From Ancrocorticia sp039812645 (GTDB taxonomy: Bacteria > Actinomycetota > Actinomycetes > Actinomycetales > Actinomycetaceae): DNA of 14,434 bases. The number at the start of each line of letters is the position of its first letter. Position 1 is the first letter of the stretch. The stretch covers positions 1 through 14,434 of the forward strand of contig JBDIAV010000086.1 in NCBI GenBank assembly GCA_039812645.1, in the 5' to 3' direction. Under the pieces are notes generated by a model. The model was not told the DNA's origin and searched no databases. It saw nothing but the letters and a program-made list of their open reading frames with translations. The position numbers were made by a program, and so were the translations under genes. This document shows positions 1 to 6,402 of the stretch, in pieces.

Positions 1-31
1 TAGCTGAAATGTTGCCTCACCGCGCGATTGG

Positions 32-53
32 CAGTCGCTTCCCACCGCGACTG
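32..53. other. Small stem-loop in the left-edge gene-free stretch
   Basis: Seven-base arms CAGTCGC (32-38) and GCGACTG (47-53) enclose an 8-nt loop. No T-run follows on either strand. It could be a terminator for a gene to the left of the window, but that gene is not visible. I see no coding sequence in 1-94. Confidence 0.25.
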
Positions 54-94
54 ACCTATTATCAGGTGTCGTTTCCTATGGCCTGTTTACGTGG

Positions 95-152
95 GTGGCG
101 GTGAGGGCGGGTTATGTGCCTATATAGGCATACAGGCCGCCCTCACCGCCAC
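95..152. repeat. 58-bp palindromic element just after tenA
   Basis: Perfect 16-bp arms (95-110 and 137-152, beginning GTGGCGGTGAGGG) flank a centre, TGCCTATATAGGCA (117-130), that is itself a perfect palindrome. Both share the same axis at 123.5, so the whole 58 bp can form one long hairpin or cruciform with only a few mismatches. It begins 18 bp beyond the tenA stop codon, so the thi operon transcript would end in this hairpin and it may act as a terminator, although there is no T-run. The last 26 bases of the window match 96-121 at 21 positions, which suggests a dispersed palindromic repeat rather than a one-off terminator. The repeat status is inferred from that single partial second copy. 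Confidence 0.7.
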
Positions 153-169
153 AAATTCACGCCTCGTTG

Positions 170-847
170 TTACCCGACGGACGTATCCCAGCGCTGCAGG
201 TCATATGAACGAGCCCAGAACTGCTCCTCGTACCAGGTGGCGGCAACGAAGGCATCAAGCATTGCATGGCGGATCTCGTTCGTGGCCTCGGACGCGGCGG
301 TGTCCATGATGGCGATAGCCTTGCGGGTCGACTCCTGGAACGCCGGGTCACCGTAGGCGGCTGCCCACTGACCGAACGGATGGTCCGCGATGGTGGAGGC
401 CGTTGCTGCGAGGCGCTCGCCGACATCCGCGTACACCCAGAAACAGGGAAGAACCGCGGCAACTCCAACCGCGTATGGTTCATAGGCCGCCGCCGTTTGT
501 AGCATATTCGCATAGGCGCGAGTGGTGGGGGAGGCTGCGGAGGAATGCGGCAGCGAAGAAAGCCGAGGGTCGGCAAAAAGTGAGGCATGCATGCCAACCT
601 CGGCGGCTACCGCGCCACCTGAACTCGCCACCCAGAATCCTGTCTCTTGTTCGTTCGGTGCCCGAGTTCCTAACATCGCCAGTGCTCGTGCATAGCCTCG
701 CAGATAGAAATCGTCCTGGACGATATATTCAACGAATCGCTGCGGGTCGAGGGTCCCGTCCGCGAGTTCGATGAGCAGTGGGAGCTTGTCGATTCGCTCG
801 CGGATCTGCACGGTGGCTGCCCACGCTTCGTCACTGAATTTCTGCAT
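170..847 (-). CDS. tenA: TenA aminopyrimidine aminohydrolase (thiaminase II), Cys type
   Basis: A 225-aa protein, normal length for TenA. TenA hydrolyses 4-amino-5-aminomethyl-2-methylpyrimidine, a thiamine breakdown product, to HMP for reuse; many members also cleave thiamine. Family landmarks are present: the acidic pair D45-D46 in QDDFYLRGY (substrate pyrimidine contact), C135 in LPCFWVYADVGE (the catalytic cysteine, same number as in the Bacillus subtilis enzyme), the HPFGQW stretch near 156-161, and the YEEQFW motif at 206-211 that carries the active-site Glu (probably E207). The cysteine places it in the TenA_C rather than the TenA_E class. I chose the ATG at 847 because AAAAGGGA lies six bases before it; an upstream in-frame start at 883 would add residues unlike TenA. 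It is the last gene of the thi operon, 73 bp after thiD, separated by a hairpin. It is predicted to be a cytosolic enzyme. Confidence 0.93.
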   Translation of the reverse strand: MQKFSDEAWAATVQIRERIDKLPLLIELADGTLDPQRFVEYIVQDDFYLRGYARALAMLGTRAPNEQETGFWVASSGGAVAAEVGMHASLFADPRLSSLPHSSAASPTTRAYANMLQTAAAYEPYAVGVAAVLPCFWVYADVGERLAATASTIADHPFGQWAAAYGDPAFQESTRKAIAIMDTAASEATNEIRHAMLDAFVAATWYEEQFWARSYDLQRWDTSVG

Positions 848-872
848 AATGTATCCCTTTTCTTTATTGGTT

Positions 873-930
873 GTGGCTATCACAGCGTCGATGGCGCCAA
901 ATAAGGCGCCAAGCCCCGCCTCATAGCCAC
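873..930. repeat. 58-bp interrupted palindrome between thiD and tenA
   Basis: Outer arms GTGGCTAT (873-880) and ATAGCCAC (923-930) and inner arms TGGCGCC (892-898) and GGCGCCA (905-911) share one axis at 901.5. In the minus-strand mRNA this gives a two-tier hairpin that begins in the last codons of thiD and ends about 12 nt before the tenA Shine-Dalgarno. It may stabilise the thiD 3' end, slow polymerase or tune tenA translation. Its total span and its GTGGC/GCCAC ends match the palindrome at 95-152, although the interiors differ. Confidence 0.5.
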
Positions 931-1766
931 TGGTTCACTAGGTGGTTAACGGGCCCATGGCCAGATTCGGGGTGGCGGCTCAGCCGCCACCCCGCGCCGG
1001 AGACAATCGCACGATGTAGATAGTCCCGCGCATTGTTGACGGCGGCCCGCGAAACTCCAGTTTCTCGGGTGTCACCTAGTTTCGCCGCGCTCGCGGCGAT
1101 TGCGGAACTCAGTGTGCACCCGGTTCCGTGGGTGTTCCGGGTTCTGATACGCGGACTTGTGAACCGGACGACGCCGTCGCGGCTGGCCAGGACGTCGGTG
1201 AGCACATCGTCGTTCAGATGCCCGCCTTTGACGAGAGCAGCGCGGGCACCGGACTCGACGAGAGCGGCGGCCTGCTGTTCGAGGTCCGCGGCGGTTGTCG
1301 CGATGGCAGCGCCCCTTCCGAGCAGCACGGCGGCTTCGGGAAGATTCGGTGTGACGATGTCTGCGAGCCGGGTGAGTCGGACACGAATGGTTTCGATGGC
1401 ATCCGCGGTGAGTAGGCGATCACCGGATGTGGCCACCATGACCGGGTCGAGCACAATGAGTCCGAACTCATCGCGGCGTTCCTCCAGGAGGTCCGCGACG
1501 GCGCTTGCTACCGCTGCATTGGAGAGCATGCCAAGTTTGGTGGCGGCGACGGGAAGGTCGTCGATGATGGCCTCGATTTGGTTGCGGACGAGCCCCGGAT
1601 CAACGGCGACGGCGGAGCGGACGCCCTGCGTATTCTGCACGGTGAGTCCGGCGAGAGCTGCCGTGCCGTAGGTTCCGAGAGCCGAGAAGGTCTTGAGGTC
1701 GGCCTGAATTCCGGCACCGCCGCTGGGGTCGGAGCCGGCAATGCTTAAAACAACTGGGGGTTGCAT
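921..1766 (-). CDS. thiD: Hydroxymethylpyrimidine / phosphomethylpyrimidine kinase ThiD
   Basis: A 281-aa ribokinase-fold enzyme that phosphorylates HMP twice to HMP-PP, the pyrimidine donor for ThiE. Visible motifs are the N-terminal SIAGSDPSGGAGIQAD (8-23) with the substrate loop, DPVMVATSGDRLL (107-119), VKGGH (179-183) and the anion-hole motif NTHGTGCTLS (211-220) with the catalytic-site Cys217. The C-terminus holds the GHGPVNHL sequence typical of ThiD. The usual Lys of the MVAKSG motif is Thr here, a mild variation. Start: the ATG at 1766 has GAAAGAAG five bases upstream; the longer form starting at 1817 only adds residues from the intergenic gap. It lies 118 bp after thiE in the same direction and is probably on the same transcript. 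Confidence 0.95.
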   Translation of the reverse strand: MQPPVVLSIAGSDPSGGAGIQADLKTFSALGTYGTAALAGLTVQNTQGVRSAVAVDPGLVRNQIEAIIDDLPVAATKLGMLSNAAVASAVADLLEERRDEFGLIVLDPVMVATSGDRLLTADAIETIRVRLTRLADIVTPNLPEAAVLLGRGAAIATTAADLEQQAAALVESGARAALVKGGHLNDDVLTDVLASRDGVVRFTSPRIRTRNTHGTGCTLSSAIAASAAKLGDTRETGVSRAAVNNARDYLHRAIVSGAGWRLSRHPESGHGPVNHLVNQWL

Positions 1767-1884
1767 GGTGACTTCTTTCGTGTGGTGGTACAGGTAAGGG
1801 TTACGCCGATGAACCACGGCCTATTGGGGCAACCTCTCAGGGAGGCGATGATGGCAGAATTCAAGCCGCGGGAAATGAGAGACA
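1767..1884. other. Intercistronic gap between thiE and thiD
   Basis: This 118-bp gap is the only sizeable break inside the thiM-thiE-thiD-tenA half of the operon. It holds the thiD ribosome-binding site and a weak imperfect dyad (GTGGT/ACCAC and GTAA/TTAC around 1782-1817). I see no clear promoter, terminator or small gene. Confidence 0.4.
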
Positions 1885-2556
1885 TCACCACAGAGACAGC
1901 AGCCGGGCGGCGGTGTCGCGGGGATTCTTCGCCGTGGCAATGGCCGAGACCACGCAGAATCCATCAACTCCGATATCGATCACTGAGCGCGCATTCCCCA
2001 CGTTGATTCCTCCGATGCCGACGGTGCGAGCGCGGCCGGCAGTCATCCGGATAATCTGTGCCGCGCCGTCGAGACCAAGCGCCGGATCGGTGTCTGTTTT
2101 CGTGGGTGTGGACCAGATGGGGGAGAGGCCGAGAACGTCTGCCGTTTGGTTGGCGAGTTCGGTCTCTAGCTGCTCGATATCCGAGATCGAGAGGCCGATG
2201 AGGAGCTCGCTGCCAAGGCGCCGCCGGGTTTCTTGAACGTCCCCGTCCGACTGCCCCTGATGGAAATGCAGTCCCAGTTCTTCGGCCACGTCAAGTCTGT
2301 CATTGACGATGAGGGCTGCCCGCTGTCCTGACTGGTCGAACGCGCGCTCAGCCGCTTCAACACAGGCCCGCGAGAGGGCGAGAAACTCCTCGTTGGACAG
2401 GTCCTTATCTCGAATCTGCACCACGCCGGTTCCGCCAAGAATGGCCTGTTCCACCGTCCATGGCACGCGGTCCGGGCCGCCGCTCATCTCTGTATCGGTG
2501 ACGAAGTAGAGCCGCCAGTCCACGGCATCTGCGATGCCTGAAGCCGCCTGCGTCAT
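1885..2556 (-). CDS. thiE: Thiamine-phosphate synthase ThiE
   Basis: A 223-aa TIM-barrel enzyme that joins HMP-PP to thiazole phosphate, giving thiamine monophosphate and pyrophosphate. Motifs are in the expected order: LYFVTD (16-21), VVQIRDKD (45-52), the pyrophosphate/Mg-binding NDR (85-87), STPTKTD (149-155), GIGGIN (180-185) and the C-terminal phosphate-binding VVSAI (202-206). The loop usually written GVHLGQDD reads GLHFHQGQSD (95-104), one residue longer and with a second His; I recall similar loops in corynebacterial ThiE, so it is probably a subfamily trait. Its ATG overlaps the thiM stop (ATGA at 2553-2556), indicating translational coupling, with GAGGAA just before it. It acts in the cytosol. 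Confidence 0.94.
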   Translation of the reverse strand: MTQAASGIADAVDWRLYFVTDTEMSGGPDRVPWTVEQAILGGTGVVQIRDKDLSNEEFLALSRACVEAAERAFDQSGQRAALIVNDRLDVAEELGLHFHQGQSDGDVQETRRRLGSELLIGLSISDIEQLETELANQTADVLGLSPIWSTPTKTDTDPALGLDGAAQIIRMTAGRARTVGIGGINVGNARSVIDIGVDGFCVVSAIATAKNPRDTAARLLSLW

Positions 2557-3356
2557 GATTCCTCGATTTCTACCAGCTCGACGACGTCACTCGGCGTCAA
2601 CGAGTAGAGCGCGTCAATCCACGCGGTACGGAAGCTCCCGGGTGCGCTCGCCTCGCGTCCAGCTGCCCGGCCCGCTGCGCCAAACAAGGCGTGAGCAGCG
2701 ACGACGCCGTCGTGATCGCTCACCCCGGCCGTTCGTGCCGCTGCGATGAAAGCCGCGGTGACGGCGCCGAGCGCGCACCCGGTGCCGATAACGAGCGGCA
2801 TGAGGGCATCTCCACCGGTCACCCTTGTGAGGCGTCCTTGCGAGACGACGACGTCCGTGGGTCCGGAAATTGCTACAACCGCACCGGATGTCTCCACCAG
2901 CGAGCGCGCGGCATCAAGAGCGGCCTCTACCTCGTCGGTTGAATCGACGCCGCGGCCGCCGCCGCTACTACCCACGAGCCCAAGAACCTCTGACGCGTTG
3001 GCGCGCACCGCGGCTGGACGATACACGAGAAGTTCCCGAGCAAGGGTGGTGCGAACGGGCAGCCCGCCCACTGCTACCGGGTCGAGCACCCAGGGACGCC
3101 CTGCTGCTGCCGCGGCCGGTGCCGCGCGCCGCATCCCCTCGTGCTGCTCGGCCGAGCCATTACCCACGTTGATGAGCAGCGCCGATGCGATTCCCGCAAA
3201 GATTTCTGCTTCCTCAGGAAGATCAATCATCGCGGGGGCGGCGCCAGCGGCGAGCAGAACGTTCGCTGTCACTTCAGGGACCACGGTGTTGGTCATGCAA
3301 TGGACCAACGGTGTGGTGTTTCGGACCGCCTCAAGGACGGGAATGATCTGAGCCAT
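2553..3356 (-). CDS. thiM: Hydroxyethylthiazole kinase ThiM
   Basis: A 267-aa ribokinase-fold enzyme that phosphorylates the thiazole alcohol THZ to THZ-P, a salvage step needed when the thiazole is taken from outside or from degraded thiamine. Family motifs: PLVHCMTNTV (16-25) for substrate binding, INVGNGS (62-68), DPVAVG (92-97), VRANASEVLGL (117-127), the RGVDS loop (135-139) and the anion-hole GTGCALGA (191-198) with Cys194 near the hydroxyl to be phosphorylated. The ATG at 3356 is preferred over an upstream GTG at 3377 because AAAGGA sits six bases before it. A 151-bp gap separates it from the upstream ATPase gene, and it overlaps thiE by four bases. Confidence 0.95.
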   Translation of the reverse strand: MAQIIPVLEAVRNTTPLVHCMTNTVVPEVTANVLLAAGAAPAMIDLPEEAEIFAGIASALLINVGNGSAEQHEGMRRAAPAAAAAGRPWVLDPVAVGGLPVRTTLARELLVYRPAAVRANASEVLGLVGSSGGGRGVDSTDEVEAALDAARSLVETSGAVVAISGPTDVVVSQGRLTRVTGGDALMPLVIGTGCALGAVTAAFIAAARTAGVSDHDGVVAAHALFGAAGRAAGREASAPGSFRTAWIDALYSLTPSDVVELVEIEES

Positions 3357-3507
3357 GGTGATTCCTTTCGTTGACACTCCGGGCGATGCGGCGCGGGGTG
3401 TTGTTGGGTGGAGTCGAGTTGTGTGATTGAACGGGTGACATCTACGGGGTTGGTTGGCAGGATCCGGAGGGAGATTCGGGTGTGTTGTGCCCCGCTGTTC
3501 CCGGCGC
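3357..3507. other. Gap between the ABC transporter genes and thiM
   Basis: This 151-bp non-coding stretch divides the operon into an uptake half (thiYXZ) and an enzyme half (thiM-thiE-thiD-tenA). It holds the thiM ribosome-binding site. I find no second TPP-riboswitch core (no CTGAGA or ACCTGAT) and no convincing hairpin, so separate riboswitch control of the enzyme half is not supported. A weak internal promoter cannot be excluded. Confidence 0.4.
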
Positions 3508-4302
3508 TTATGTTCCCGCCCTCGACGTTCCTGCCGCTAGTTCGAGCTGGGATTGAAGCGCCGCTTCCAGTGGCGGCACACGAGGATCGGTAAGGAAACC
3601 GCTGGTCCGAGGGATATCTCGGCTCACGTCAACCCCGTCAACGAGTGGTCCCGGCAGCGAGGGCAGCACGAGTACTCGATCCGCCAATCGCACCGCTTCG
3701 CGGATGTCATGGGTAATAAGGAGGATGCTCCAGGAGTTCGCCGCCCAGATCCCAAGTAGCCAACGCTGTAGCTCATCACGAGTGATGGCGTCGAGAGCAC
3801 CAAAGGGCTCGTCAAGCAAGAGAATCGGGCGGTCCTGGACAACAGTACGAAGGAAAGACACCCGCTGGCGCATCCCTCCCGAGAGTTGACGCGGGTACAG
3901 GGACTCGGTGCCGGACAACCCGAACGGCTCCATGAGAGCACGAACTCGCTCGCGTGCCCGTGCACGCGGCACACCGGCCACTTCGAGCCCGATGGCCGCG
4001 TTGTCGAGGATGGTGCGCCACGGTAGCAGAACGTCCCGCTGTGGCATGTATGCGAAGGGCCGGTTCCGTTGTGGGATCGGTTCACCGTTCACAAGAATCT
4101 CCCCGTGATCCGGCCCCAGCGCGCCGGTCAGGATATTGAGCAGCGTGGACTTTCCGCTGCCACTAGGCCCCACGAGCGCCACAATCTCCCCGGGATAGAT
4201 CGATAGCGACACCTGATCGAGGACGCGTTTGTTGCCGAAACTCATGCTGACGTCGCGGATATCTAGCGTTTTGCGTGCTGGCTCGCGCCCCATGGTGGTC
4301 AT
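3508..4302 (-). CDS. thiZ: ABC transporter ATP-binding protein, ThiZ-like (thiamine-pyrimidine import)
   Basis: A 264-aa nucleotide-binding subunit of the nitrate/sulfonate/taurine-type import family, to which ThiZ belongs. Motifs: Walker A GPSGSGKST (45-53), Q-loop Gln88 in YMPQRD, signature LSGGMRQR (140-147), Walker B ILLLDEPFGALD (160-171) and switch His198 in LLITHD. It would power uptake through the ThiX channel on the cytosolic face of the membrane. The ATG at 4302 forms an ATGA overlap with the permease stop at 4299 and has GGGAG upstream; a start at 4332 would lie deep in the permease gene. The assignment to pyrimidine import comes from the neighbours and the riboswitch, since the ATPase alone cannot tell the substrate. 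Confidence 0.88.
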   Translation of the reverse strand: MTTMGREPARKTLDIRDVSMSFGNKRVLDQVSLSIYPGEIVALVGPSGSGKSTLLNILTGALGPDHGEILVNGEPIPQRNRPFAYMPQRDVLLPWRTILDNAAIGLEVAGVPRARARERVRALMEPFGLSGTESLYPRQLSGGMRQRVSFLRTVVQDRPILLLDEPFGALDAITRDELQRWLLGIWAANSWSILLITHDIREAVRLADRVLVLPSLPGPLVDGVDVSRDIPRTSGFLTDPRVPPLEAALQSQLELAAGTSRAGT

Positions 4303-5117
4303 TCCCCGTCTCCCTGTTCGATACGGAGCCACGGCACGGCGACACGTTCAATGAGCGTCACGCTCGCATAGAGCGCGAGGGTGAGCACGGTACTCACGAC
4401 GACGGTGGCCAGCACCAGATCAGTACGGAACACGTTCTTAGCTGTTTGCATATACACGCCAAGTCCGCGCGTGGCTCCGGCGTACTCGGCAAAGATGGCA
4501 CCCACCACCGCGTAGGTAATGGAAATGCGCAGTGAGGAGAAGAAGGATGGAATAGCGGAGGGAAGCCGCACCATCCGAAACACCATCCATCTACCGGCAC
4601 CCATCGAACGTAGTAGCCGTTCCGCTTCCGGCTCGGCTGAGTCGAAGCCGCGCAGAAAACCCACCACCATGGGGAAGTAGGTGACGAAAGCGACGAGCAG
4701 GATTTTGGGCAATATGCCGAACCCAAACCACAGCACTACCAACGGAGCTAGGGCAATGAGCGGAAGCGTCTGGGTCACGATGAGTAGTGGAAGCAATGCA
4801 CGTCGAATCCATCCAAAGAAGTCCAGTAGAGCGGCAGTGACGAACGCGAAGGATACGGACAGAGAGAAACCCGCCAGCGTGGCCGTGAGAGTAGGGAGCG
4901 CGTGCCGGACAAGAACGGATCTCTCGTCGAATCCCGAGGAAGCAATGCGGGTGGGCGCCGGGAGCATGTGAGACGGCACGAGACCCAGCGTGGAGACCGC
5001 CTGCCACAGCCCGAGCAGCGCGAGGAAGGCGAGCAGGGGAGGCAGCACCTCGGTGACGGTACGGCTTACGTAACTCGGGCGTCGTCGTGAAAAATCAAAG
5101 CGAATTCGCGAGCTCAT
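4299..5117 (-). CDS. thiX: ABC transporter permease, ThiX-like
   Basis: A 272-aa integral membrane permease of the BPD_transp_1 family, with about six hydrophobic segments, for example around LLAFLALLGLWQAV, FVTAALLDFFGW, LLIVTQTLPLIALAPLVVLWFG and YAVVGAIFAEYAG. The EAERLLRSMGAGRW stretch corresponds to the EAA loop (usual form EAA---G---------I-LP), followed by RLPSAIPSFFSSLR, which docks onto the ATPase. It is translationally coupled at both ends: its ATG overlaps the ThiY stop (5114-5117), and its stop overlaps the ATPase start. It is expected to form the transport channel for a thiamine-pyrimidine precursor together with ThiY and ThiZ. Confidence 0.88.
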   Translation of the reverse strand: MSSRIRFDFSRRRPSYVSRTVTEVLPPLLAFLALLGLWQAVSTLGLVPSHMLPAPTRIASSGFDERSVLVRHALPTLTATLAGFSLSVSFAFVTAALLDFFGWIRRALLPLLIVTQTLPLIALAPLVVLWFGFGILPKILLVAFVTYFPMVVGFLRGFDSAEPEAERLLRSMGAGRWMVFRMVRLPSAIPSFFSSLRISITYAVVGAIFAEYAGATRGLGVYMQTAKNVFRTDLVLATVVVSTVLTLALYASVTLIERVAVPWLRIEQGDGE

Positions 5118-6139
5118 CCCAGGTACTCGTTCGTGAAGTACTCGGACCAGTCGGGTTCCTCGCTGAGCACTTTGCCGGAGGAATCAACGAGGAAACCGTG
5201 GTCGAAGAGGAAGGAGCCGAACTCTTCCCACATGTGGGGATCGGCCGCACCGACGGGCCTCCCATCGCTGACGAAGTACTCTGTGGCCATGAGGTCGGCG
5301 CTGCGATGAACTAACTCGGTGGCGGTGCTCAGAGTGTCAGGATTTGCCGTGATAAGGAGATCGGCGGCTTCCTGCGGATTTTTAGCGGCAAACTCGTAAC
5401 CGCGGGCGACGGCTTGGACGAACGCGGTGGCGTCGTCGTGATGGGAGGCGAGGAAGGCATCGCTGGAGACGATGCCGAGAGAGTGCTGATCCGGCACGCC
5501 GTAGTCCTGGTAGCGGAACGCCCGGTAGGGTCGGTTCTCGATCTCGCCCTGGACGTTTTCCCAGGTGGCGATTGAGAGCGTGAAGTCGATGCTGCCTTGA
5601 GAAAGCGCCTCGTAGCTGCCGGTATCGAGCGAGACTTCGGTGAACTCGCCCGTGCCGCCGTCGGCGGTGATCATCGTTTCGGCGATCGCGGAGTACAGCG
5701 GGGATCCGAAGCCGCCGAAGGTCTTTCCGTCGAGATCTGCGGGCCGGGTGATGTCCTCACGACTCTCCAACGTGACGAGGCGGCCCGCGTCCGTCTGCGT
5801 CGCGCTGAGGACAGAGACCACGTCCAACCCTGCCGTGCGCGCCACCTGAACTGCCGATTGACCGGCGATGCCGAAGTCGGCTTCGCCTGCGGAAACGAGC
5901 TGCAGCACGTCGGTGGAGCCATAGGGGAGAATCTCCACATCCAGTCCGGCGTCGTCGAAATAGCCTAGTTCCTGCGCCACGTACACACCGATGTGATTGG
6001 TGTTCGGTGCCCAGTCGAGAGCGAAACTAATCGCGCCGGACTGGGAATCGCCGCTTGGTGAGGCTCCGGGCTCTGAGTTTGTAGCGCCGCAAGCTGTGAG
6101 TGTAAGAACGACGACGGCGCCCGCTGCGAACTTTTTCAT
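5114..6139 (-). CDS. thiY: Pyrimidine-precursor-binding lipoprotein ThiY (NMT1/THI5-like)
   Basis: A 341-aa substrate-binding protein. An MKK start, a hydrophobic stretch and the lipobox LTAC (14-17) predict a lipoprotein anchored through Cys17 on the outer face of the membrane. The mature part opens with ALDWAPNTNHIGVYVAQELGY (40-60, quoted here in part), the hallmark of the NMT1/THI5 family, followed by GLDVEILPYG and ADFGIAGQSAVQ. Known ThiY proteins bind formylaminopyrimidine; the binding-protein fold is also related to the eukaryotic HMP synthase. ATG 6139 gives a normal signal peptide but has a poor ribosome-binding site. ATG 6193, in frame, has AAAGGG nine bases before it but adds an 18-residue leader, and a GTG at 6223 is also in frame. 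It is the first gene of the operon, directly under the TPP riboswitch. Confidence 0.9.
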   Translation of the reverse strand: MKKFAAGAVVVLTLTACGATNSEPGASPSGDSQSGAISFALDWAPNTNHIGVYVAQELGYFDDAGLDVEILPYGSTDVLQLVSAGEADFGIAGQSAVQVARTAGLDVVSVLSATQTDAGRLVTLESREDITRPADLDGKTFGGFGSPLYSAIAETMITADGGTGEFTEVSLDTGSYEALSQGSIDFTLSIATWENVQGEIENRPYRAFRYQDYGVPDQHSLGIVSSDAFLASHHDDATAFVQAVARGYEFAAKNPQEAADLLITANPDTLSTATELVHRSADLMATEYFVSDGRPVGAADPHMWEEFGSFLFDHGFLVDSSGKVLSEEPDWSEYFTNEYLG

Positions 6140-6194
6140 TGCCCACCGGTGTGAAGCGTGGCGGCTGTCAAAAGACGATACGTGATAGCACATG

Positions 6195-6224
6195 AAAACG
6201 TGCCCTTTCCAATTGAGGGGCACG
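6195..6224 (-). promoter_or_regulatory. Riboswitch expression platform: hairpin with U-run and hidden Shine-Dalgarno
   Basis: On the minus strand, arms CGUGCCC (6224-6218) and GGGCACG (6205-6199) form a 7-bp stem with a 12-nt loop followed by UUUUC. This fits a short intrinsic terminator. The loop end and 3' arm also contain AAAGGG, nine bases before the in-frame ATG at 6193, so the hairpin could block translation as well. The 5' arm overlaps CCCGUG (6226-6221), which is the exact complement of CACGGG (6324-6319) at the 5' edge of the TPP aptamer. Competition between those two pairings gives a plausible on/off switch; this mechanism is inferred. Confidence 0.6.
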
Positions 6225-6237
6225 GGTCATTAGAGTG

Positions 6238-6330
6238 TCCTCCCTGCGCTGGCATGACCCAGATCAGGTTCGACGGTCGAAGGTTGGATACCTTCCTCTC
6301 AGCCCGGCCTACCGGACTCCCGTGTGAGCC
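6238..6330 (-). ncRNA. TPP riboswitch (THI element)
   Basis: Read on the minus strand, the core contains the conserved pieces in order: ACGGGAGUCCGG, GGGCUGAGAGG, GUCGAACCUGAUCUGGGU and CAUGCCAGCGCAGGGAGG. CUGAGA and ACCUGAU bind the pyrimidine ring and the UGCCAGCG/GGGA part binds the pyrophosphate in known TPP riboswitches. CCGG (5' side) and CCGGG before CUGAGA give the P3 stem. It lies in the leader of the operon about 100 nt upstream of thiY, so TPP sufficiency should switch off uptake and salvage genes. The closing P1 helix is not obvious by eye. Confidence 0.95.
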
Positions 6331-6331
6331 C

Positions 6332-6362
6332 ATCCTAGGCACGGATGGCTGGTGTGGGGCAA
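6332..6362 (-). promoter_or_regulatory. Promoter of the thiamine operon
   Basis: On the minus strand a -10 box TAGGAT (6337-6332) and a -35-like TTGCCC (6362-6357) are 19 bp apart. The predicted transcript would begin a few bases before the riboswitch aptamer, which is where a riboswitch promoter must be. The -10 fits the actinobacterial TANNAT pattern; the -35 is poor and the spacing long. Confidence 0.5.
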
Positions 6363-6389
6363 CCCGCGCCCGCTGTTTGGATGTTCGGG

Positions 6390-6395
6390 TATCGT
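6390..6395 (+). promoter_or_regulatory. -10 box of the TetR gene, predicted leaderless
   Basis: TATCGT ends seven bases before the ATG at 6403, so transcription would begin at or next to the start codon. No purine-rich ribosome-binding site is present. No clear -35 hexamer is seen. The promoter lies back-to-back with the thi promoter, within about 60 bp. Confidence 0.4.
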
Positions 6396-6402
6396 GTGCT
6401 GC

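Noticed and set aside
95..152. CRISPR repeat or tRNA-like structure
   Set aside because: There is no array of regularly spaced copies and no tRNA landmarks; the sequence is a single long palindrome with a distant partial copy.
1033..1671. 212-codon plus-strand frame opposite thiD
   Set aside because: Shadow of thiD: Ala/Ser/Arg/Thr-rich translation without motifs, while thiD on the other strand has all family signatures.
2746..3351. 201-codon plus-strand frame opposite thiM
   Set aside because: Antisense shadow of thiM with low-complexity Ala/Thr/Ser/Pro composition.
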